Shown: positions 58,669 through 64,000 of the stretch, in pieces | How positions within the stretch are numbered: position 1 is the first letter of the stretch | Layout of the letters: each line of letters starts with the position of its first letter | Assembly: GCA_001414345.1 (NCBI GenBank) | Contig: LLCB01000090.1 | Coordinates: 124,001 to 188,000, forward strand | DNA from: Hymenoscyphus infarciens | Lineage: Eukaryota; Ascomycota; Leotiomycetes; Helotiales; Helotiaceae | Direction: 5' to 3' | Length of the DNA stretch: 64,000 nucleotides | Program-made: the position numbers and the translations under genes | The notes under the pieces: generated by a model | Seen by the model: only the letters and a program-made list of their open reading frames with translations | The model's database searches: none | Told to the model about the DNA's origin: nothing

Positions 58669-58892
58669 TTAGTACTAGCTCCCTTAGCTATTATAGCTTT
58701 TAATATTTCTTCGTCTAACTACTTAGTTTAGTTAACCTTAGTAGCGGTATTATATAGTGTCTAAGTATGCCTATTTATTCCGACTCATACGCCTCTACTA
58801 TAAAGCGTCTATTATAACTTAGTAGCGGTGGATTAGTAGATTTTAGTAAAGTTATCTTAGTCCTATCCTTCAAAGTCTACTTAAAACTCGTC

Positions 58893-59246
58893 CTAAAGAA
58901 GAAGGTCTTCGTTCTCTCCTTTAGCGTACTTCTCTTCTCTTTTAGTAGTATATATCATCTCTTCTATTATTAGAATCGGGGTTAGTATATCTGCTATATC
59001 GTTATTATTTAAAGTAGTAGATGTTATTAAAAAGTTATTATCAGGTTTCGAGTAAATAAGTGTCTTAGAGAGTATGAATTGTCTTAGAGGGAGGTAGGAG
59101 GTCGGTGGAAGGTCGGTATTCGCAATCGGCGCTTCCTGTCTTAAGAAGCGTTTACAGTTTGTCGAATCAAAAGTATCGTCGAAAGTATCGGTACTGACGA
59201 TTTCGAGAGGTCTCTTCGGAGAGAGGTAGGGGGTCGGGATTAGCAA
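58893..59246 (-). CDS. Open frame in the LTR element, unknown protein
   Basis: 117 codons on the minus strand, starting MLIPTPYLSPKR. Acidic and Ser/Thr-rich, no domain recognised. It lies in the better preserved 3' half of the element. It could be the remnant of a Gag-like product or chance. Confidence 0.25.
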   Translation of the reverse strand: MLIPTPYLSPKRPLEIVSTDTFDDTFDSTNCKRFLRQEAPIANTDLPPTSYLPLRQFILSKTLIYSKPDNNFLITSTTLNNNDIADILTPILIIEEMIYTTKREEKYAKGENEDLLL

Positions 59247-59280
59247 TCGGTGCTTCCTGTATTGAGAAGCGTTTACAGTG
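59111..59280. repeat. 49-bp direct repeat, 120-bp period
   Basis: 59111-59159 and 59231-59280 share GCAATCGG(C/T)GCTTCCTGT and AGAAGCGTTTACAG. Confidence 0.8.
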
Positions 59281-59340
59281 TGTTGTCGAAGTGTTTAAAC
59301 AGCAGAAGGAACCACGATCCGTGAAGGGGAGTCTACTGGT

Positions 59341-59478
59341 GATATCGAGTTTACTTTTATATAAGCATGCCCGTGGCAGAAATACACGAAGTAACTGAGT
59401 ATCTGATTAGTGATATCGAGTCTACTTTTGTATAAGCATGCCCGTGGCAGAAATACACGAAGTAACTGAGTATCTGAT
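59341..59478. repeat. 71-bp tandem duplication next to the right LTR
   Basis: Units 59341-59411 and 59412-59478 are nearly identical, sharing GATATCGAGT and the central block AAGCATGCCCGTGGCAGAAA, differing by a few transitions. Confidence 0.9.
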
Positions 59479-59502
59479 CTGATCTGTGCGTCCACTGATC
59501 AG

Positions 59503-59672
59503 TGTTGGTATGACTTATGGTCATAAAAGCGATGTAAAAAGAGTTGTATTATCGTTCGTGTATACCGAGTAAAGCTAGCTACGATGACTACTTAAGTAGC
59601 CTCTAAGCGAGTGCACGTGTACCCACGTGCACTAATCCGAATCGCTATTTACCCCTTGAATATATACCGACA
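59503..59672. repeat. Right LTR, better preserved
   Basis: 170 bp, begins TGTTGG and ends CCGACA. Followed directly by the target duplication TTAAT. Confidence 0.88.
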
Positions 59673-59677
59673 TTAAT

Positions 59678-60216
59678 ACTACTATTACTAAAGATAGGCT
59701 TAAATTAATTAATAAGAAAGAGTAATTAAAACTTAATTAAGAGCTTAATAAGAGAGTCTCTAATTCGCTCTTTTCTACTCCTCTTATACTTATAAATACG
59801 CTAGTAAGTAAAATAATATCTACTACTATAGTTACTTTTATAAATAGCCTTAATTTAAAGAGAAAGAGAGAAGAGACTCTCTCTTAAATAACCTTTACTA
59901 ATTAACTCTCTTATACTACTAAAAAGATTAGAATTATATATAGTAAGTATATTAAGAAGAGAGATAAGAAGTAAGAGTATATAGTAGTAGATACTTTAGA
60001 TATAGATACTAGAAGGATTATCTATAATACTTTAATTTTATTACTACTTTTTAGTTACTTTTTACTACTTTTACTCTTCTTTTACCTTCTTTACTAAAGT
60101 ATTTAAATAATTATAATTTAAGATTATTTAAGTACTTTAAGTACTACTTTGCTAATTATATACTAATTGCCTAATTAGGCTTAGCGTCTCTTGCTCTTAG
60201 GTTAAATTATGGATTA
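59678..60216. other. AT-rich spacer with a repeat copy
   Basis: Decayed AT-rich DNA. Contains 60153-60181, which matches 28 of 29 bases of the inverted copy at 63535-63563. Confidence 0.5.
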
Positions 60217-60254
60217 CGCTATTCTGTTCTAACGCTAGAAGAGGCCTCTAGGAG

Positions 60255-60382
60255 GCCCCTAGTATACTAAGAGCGCTACTACGTAACTCGCTCTCTTATT
60301 CTCCTATTTACTCTAGTAGCCCCTGGTATACTAAGAGCGCTACCACGTAATTCGCCCCCTTATCCTCCTATTTACTCTATTA
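60255..60382. repeat. 64-bp tandem duplication near the left TIR
   Basis: Units 60255-60318 and 60319-60382 share TATACTAAGAGCGCTAC and CTCCTATTTACTCTA. Differences are transitions. Confidence 0.9.
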
Positions 60383-61599
60383 GAAGCGTTTTAAAATCCT
60401 TTTATATTATATATATATATTATTATATTTCTAAATACTAATACTCTAGAAACTATAGATATAACTTAAATTATTACTTAAAAGTGCCTAATACTCGTAA
60501 AACACTTAAATATATACTTAACTAGTTAAACTAACAAAACTAATAAAAATATTAATATCTCTAAAAAGTAGGAATAACCTTAGTTTTACTTCCTTAGAGT
60601 ATCGCCTAACTTCTAGACATGTTCTAATAGTAATATATATAAGCACTTATCTTTTCCCTAGAGAGCTAGCCCCCTAGACCCCCTAGTAGGAGGGACACTC
60701 TCTTATACCTACCTACTAGGAGTAAGCGTCTCCTATATATAAAAGTAAATAAAATTCAAGCCTTTTACCTCTTTAATATAAATTATATTACGCCTATATC
60801 TAGTATATCTAAATTAGCTTATAACTAAATTCAAATTTATACCTAAATACGTTAATACTCTCTTCTATCTTTTTAATCTTTTAACTTAAGATAAAGCCTA
60901 ACTCTTCTAACTTATAAGCACGTAAATAGCCTAAGACTCTCTATCCTCCTCTATAAAAGGTTAATCTCTTTAATAATCCTAAGAGCCTCTTATAGTAGTA
61001 TAAGAAGTTATTTAAGTATACTAATTTAGATAGGATATTACTATCTAAGAAAGACTTTAATATACTATAGCCTTATCTCTTAAATATATAGAGTATTAAG
61101 CACGCCTCTCGAAGTAATAAAGATAATATATAAACGTTCTAATATAATTATACCTTTAAGCGTAAAAAGAATTAAAGTATAACTACTAATAAAATAATTA
61201 ATACTATATATAATTTAACTTCTAAGTACTCTTATACTATTTAAGTAATCTACTACCTACTTAACAATCGGGTCTAAATTATATAAACCGTTACTATAGG
61301 AGATTACAGCTATACTCTTAATAATTATAATCTAAAGAGAAGGAATTATACTATATACTAAATTCTTAAAGGCTAACTTAAAGTTAGATATAAGCCTCCT
61401 ACTATTATAGTTACTCTTAAAAGAAGCTAAGTATAATTAGATAATACTAGAGAATAATACCTCTTATTTAAGAATATATATAATAAGAAATAATTACTTA
61501 ATACCACTACTTAGAGATAAGGCCTTAGTAGAGTTAAAGGATTAATTAAACCTTCTAAATTCTCTAATAAGTAAGATAGCTTCCTTATTAAGATAGAAT

Positions 61600-62500
61600 A
61601 AGCGGTAGAATACTTAAAGAAGCGTATAGTGTAAGGAAAGGAACTCTACTTTTATAACTCTATTATTATTAATAAAAGAGGAAAGAGCTCTAAAAAGAGT
61701 AAGCTAAAGAGTAGAGAAGAGTATAAAGTTTAAGGATTTATATAAGTAAAAGTAAAGAGACTTAAGCTCCTTATAAAAGATAGATATCTTATACTAATTA
61801 ATTCTACTTATAAAACTAATTACCTTAAATAGAAGCTCTTCTCGTTAGTATATCGCTTACCTAAAGGCGTATACTTACTATCTACCTTCTTCTTTATCTC
61901 TAATAAAGATAATAAGATTATTAAAGCTTACTTTTATTAAATTATAACCTAGGTAAAAGAGAGGCTTAATATATAATAGTATATTAAGTATATACTCTTT
62001 AATAACTCTACTACTAAGTAACTTATAATTAAGAACGTATTCGTTAAGGAGGCTAGTTTCTCTCTATATAACACTATTAAGCACTTTATCTATATATAGT
62101 ACTCTAGCTAAATAATAGATTAAAACCTTAAGAACTATAGATAGGATTATCTTATATAAGCCGCTAACTACCTTAAGAGCGCACTGTTTTATTAATATAT
62201 AAAAGCTAAATATAATAAATTAATATAATCTGCTCTTAATATAATCCTAGATAGCCTTACTCTTAAAAAGAGTAGGAATAAATCCTAAGATATAAAGGAG
62301 TATATATAAAAAGAGTAGAAAGATACTAGTAAAAAGTAGGTAAACTATGCTTATTAAGAAGAGCTAATCCTTATATAAGTTCTTACTACTAGCCTAAATA
62401 AAGAATAGTACTATAAGCTTAAAAGATCCCTCTTCCTTTATAAGAACTAAGATTCTAGATATACTCTTACTTTTATAGTATAAATAGTTAAGGAAAGCGC
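61600..62500 (+). pseudogene. MULE-type transposase relic
   Basis: Reading through stops, the frame has LINSTYKTN at 61789-61818. MULE transposases have a D-x-T-[FY]-K-T-N motif here, so the first catalytic Asp has become Asn. A strand then FFFISNKDNKIIKAYFY follows, like the F-x-x-E-x-x-x-S-Y region, and later a second acidic region with a His-rich end (NTIKHFIYIQ). Stops fall at Trp/Gln positions. The assignment is by motif order only. Confidence 0.45.
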
Positions 62501-63534
62501 TAATAATTAAGTAAATAAGAACAAAAAGGCTATATATAATCTTAATAATAAAGTTAACATGTTTATAGATTAATATTCTTAGCTAGAACTATTTCTACGA
62601 TTAGTATAAGACATCCTAATAAGTAACTTAGTAGATATAGAGGAGGTATATTATAAAGCTATTAAGAGTTTACTTATAGAAGCTTAATAATTATTATATA
62701 AGAGCTATACTCTTGATGCTAATAGTAAGTATAATTATAAGAGCTTTCGTATATAAGAGTTGCTCTACTAGTATATACTTAAATAATATATCCTCCTTCT
62801 TAAGCTTAATATATAAGATCGATAATAGTAACTTAATTAGTATAAGTACTTAAGCACTTTCTAAGATACTAAGAGATATATAATATTCTAATACTCTTAA
62901 TAAGCATAACCTAACAATCCTCTTAAAGAGTATATTATATCTAAAAACTCTTAAATATATATATACTAAAACAGTTAGTAAGAGGTAGAGGAAGTAGTCT
63001 TTTAGATTAAGAATAGAGAGTATACGATTAAGGACTTCTACTAAAAGTAAGATATACTAGAGGTATAAACAAAACTATTACTATTAAAAAGCATTAGTAA
63101 ATTTAAATAATTTTAAGATATAATTAAGCGTAAGAAGCTAAAGAATTAGATTATAGAAAAGTAATAAGAGATTACTACGAAATTCAATACACTTACTATA
63201 TAAGATGCTTAGCGATTATAACGTATAAGTACTACTTATAAAAGTTAGAATAGCTTCCTTTAATCTAACCTCTACTACTCTAGAATAGATATTAATTCAA
63301 CTTCTTAATTTAACGCTTTTAATACTACTACTACTGCTCCTTTACCTTCTTAAAGTATATATTATAGTATACTAATTAATAGGACATAACTAAATCAGAT
63401 ACTAGATAACGTAGAGTAATAGACGGAAGTCGATAAGTAGATTACTAAAGACCTTAGTATAGTGTTTTATAAGAATTAGTAGGAGAGTATACTAGGAGGA
63501 CCTATACCTGGCGTAAAAGTAAAGAGAAAGTACT

Positions 63535-63563
63535 AGCCTAATTAGGTAATTAGTATATAATTA
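63535..63563 (-). repeat. Inverted copy of the 29-bp TAATTATATACTAATT repeat
   Basis: Reverse complement of 60153-60181 with one mismatch (G/A). Confidence 0.8.
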
Positions 63564-63848
63564 AGAAAAGTCCTTAGATTTAAGCTTTTTAAGCTTTAAA
63601 TCAACTTTTTAAGTACTTTATTCGATTATATATAGTTTATTAATTTATTATTATTATAAGCTTTATTTACTCTTTTTAACTAATTTTACGTGTCTATAGC
63701 CTCTTAGTATAAATTTACTTTTTTAGGTAGGACTAGTCCTTTTTAGGAAGGTAGTAGCGATTGTTTTCTAGTAAGAGTGAATATGTTGAAATTTCGCTAA
63801 TTTTATACGCTAGCATAGTACCTATGCTAGCGTTGGGACAGAATAGCG

Positions 63849-64000
63849 TTTCTCTAAATAATATCTATACTTATAGTATTAAAAGTCTTAATTATCTCCT
63901 TTCCTCTCTTATTTATTAGATATTTATATAATATTATTATTTATACTAAGTATATATATTACTTTTAATAATTTATAATATTTTAGATAGTAGATTTAAA
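63849..64000. other. AT-rich end of window
   Basis: Short AT-rich tail, no feature seen. Confidence 0.5.

Larger units (their letters stand above)
57449..59677. mobile_element. 2.2-kb LTR element with perfect 5-bp target duplication
   Basis: Two 170-bp LTRs (57454-57623 and 59503-59672) in direct orientation are flanked on both outer sides by TTAAT (57449-57453 and 59673-59677). The right LTR begins TGTTGG and ends CCGACA, a TG..CA inverted terminus. All differences between the LTRs that I can find are transitions, most in CpA or TpG. The internal 1.9 kb has no recognisable protease, integrase or reverse transcriptase, so the element is non-autonomous. It has several internal tandem duplications and a minus-strand open frame. 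No clear primer-binding site is adjacent to either LTR. Confidence 0.88.
60217..63848 (+). mobile_element. Mutator-like (MULE) DNA transposon relic with terminal inverted repeats
   Basis: 60217-60238 and 63827-63848 are inverted copies matching at 20 of 22 bases; both differences are C to T in the left copy. Between them, the + strand carries a decayed frame resembling MULE transposase (about 61600-62500). The 3.6-kb size suits a MULE. I did not find the 8-11 bp target duplication expected for this superfamily, so the outer ends may lie further out. Inactive because of many stops. Confidence 0.5.

Noticed and set aside
58893..59495. Host genes from minus-strand frames of 117 and 66 codons
   Set aside because: Both lie wholly inside the LTR element and overlap its tandem repeats, so they are not treated as host genes.

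Overview
The window looks like a chromosome segment of a filamentous ascomycete (Pezizomycotina). The evidence is short introns with GT..AG ends and CTAAC-type branch sites, fungal-only families (CFEM, 2EXR, Zn2Cys6, CBM18-glyoxal oxidase) and two very AT-rich flanks carrying retroelement remains mutated in the style of repeat-induced point mutation (RIP). A leotiomycete is my guess, but nothing here proves it.

Left flank, about 1-9,000: an AT-rich block with a heavily RIP-damaged Ty1/Copia-type polyprotein on the + strand. It is followed by a short element with two LTR-like direct repeats (5061-5435 and 6730-7033), then featureless AT-rich DNA and simple repeats up to about 9,400.

Gene island, about 9,400-51,600: thirteen protein genes I can model, one tRNA-Gly with an intron and one doubtful tRNA-like locus. 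In order the genes are: glyoxal oxidase with four chitin-binding modules (-), YAE1 (-), a tandem-repeat protein with an in-frame TAA (+), a GH18 chitinase-like protein (+), a Zn2Cys6 regulator (+), a CE1 esterase (-), a GT25 glycosyltransferase (-), a Ser/Thr-rich single-pass membrane protein (+), a 2EXR protein (-), a GH92 mannosidase (+), a SulP sulfate permease with STAS domain (-), a CFEM protein (+) and a short-chain dehydrogenase (-). For the ten spliced genes I worked out exon boundaries by hand, and every model stays in frame from start to stop. Genes are separated by several gene-poor stretches of 1-5.6 kb.

Many of the products are secreted or act on glycans (glyoxal oxidase-CBM18, GH18, CE1, GT25, GH92, CFEM). 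This fits a fungus that remodels walls or breaks down plant or fungal polymers, but the genes are on mixed strands and there is no sign of a single operon-like pathway.

Right flank, about 51,600-64,000: heptamer arrays at the edge, then AT-rich DNA with decayed coding-like tracts. It also holds a well delimited 2.2-kb LTR element with a perfect 5-bp target duplication (57449-59677) and a Mutator-like (MULE) transposase relic between imperfect terminal inverted repeats (60217-63848). I did not find a convincing new multi-gene system. The best leads are the 2.2-kb LTR element, the repeat protein whose TAA looks like a single CAA-to-TAA change, the predicted GC-AG intron in the glyoxal oxidase gene, and a dehydrogenase lacking its catalytic tyrosine.
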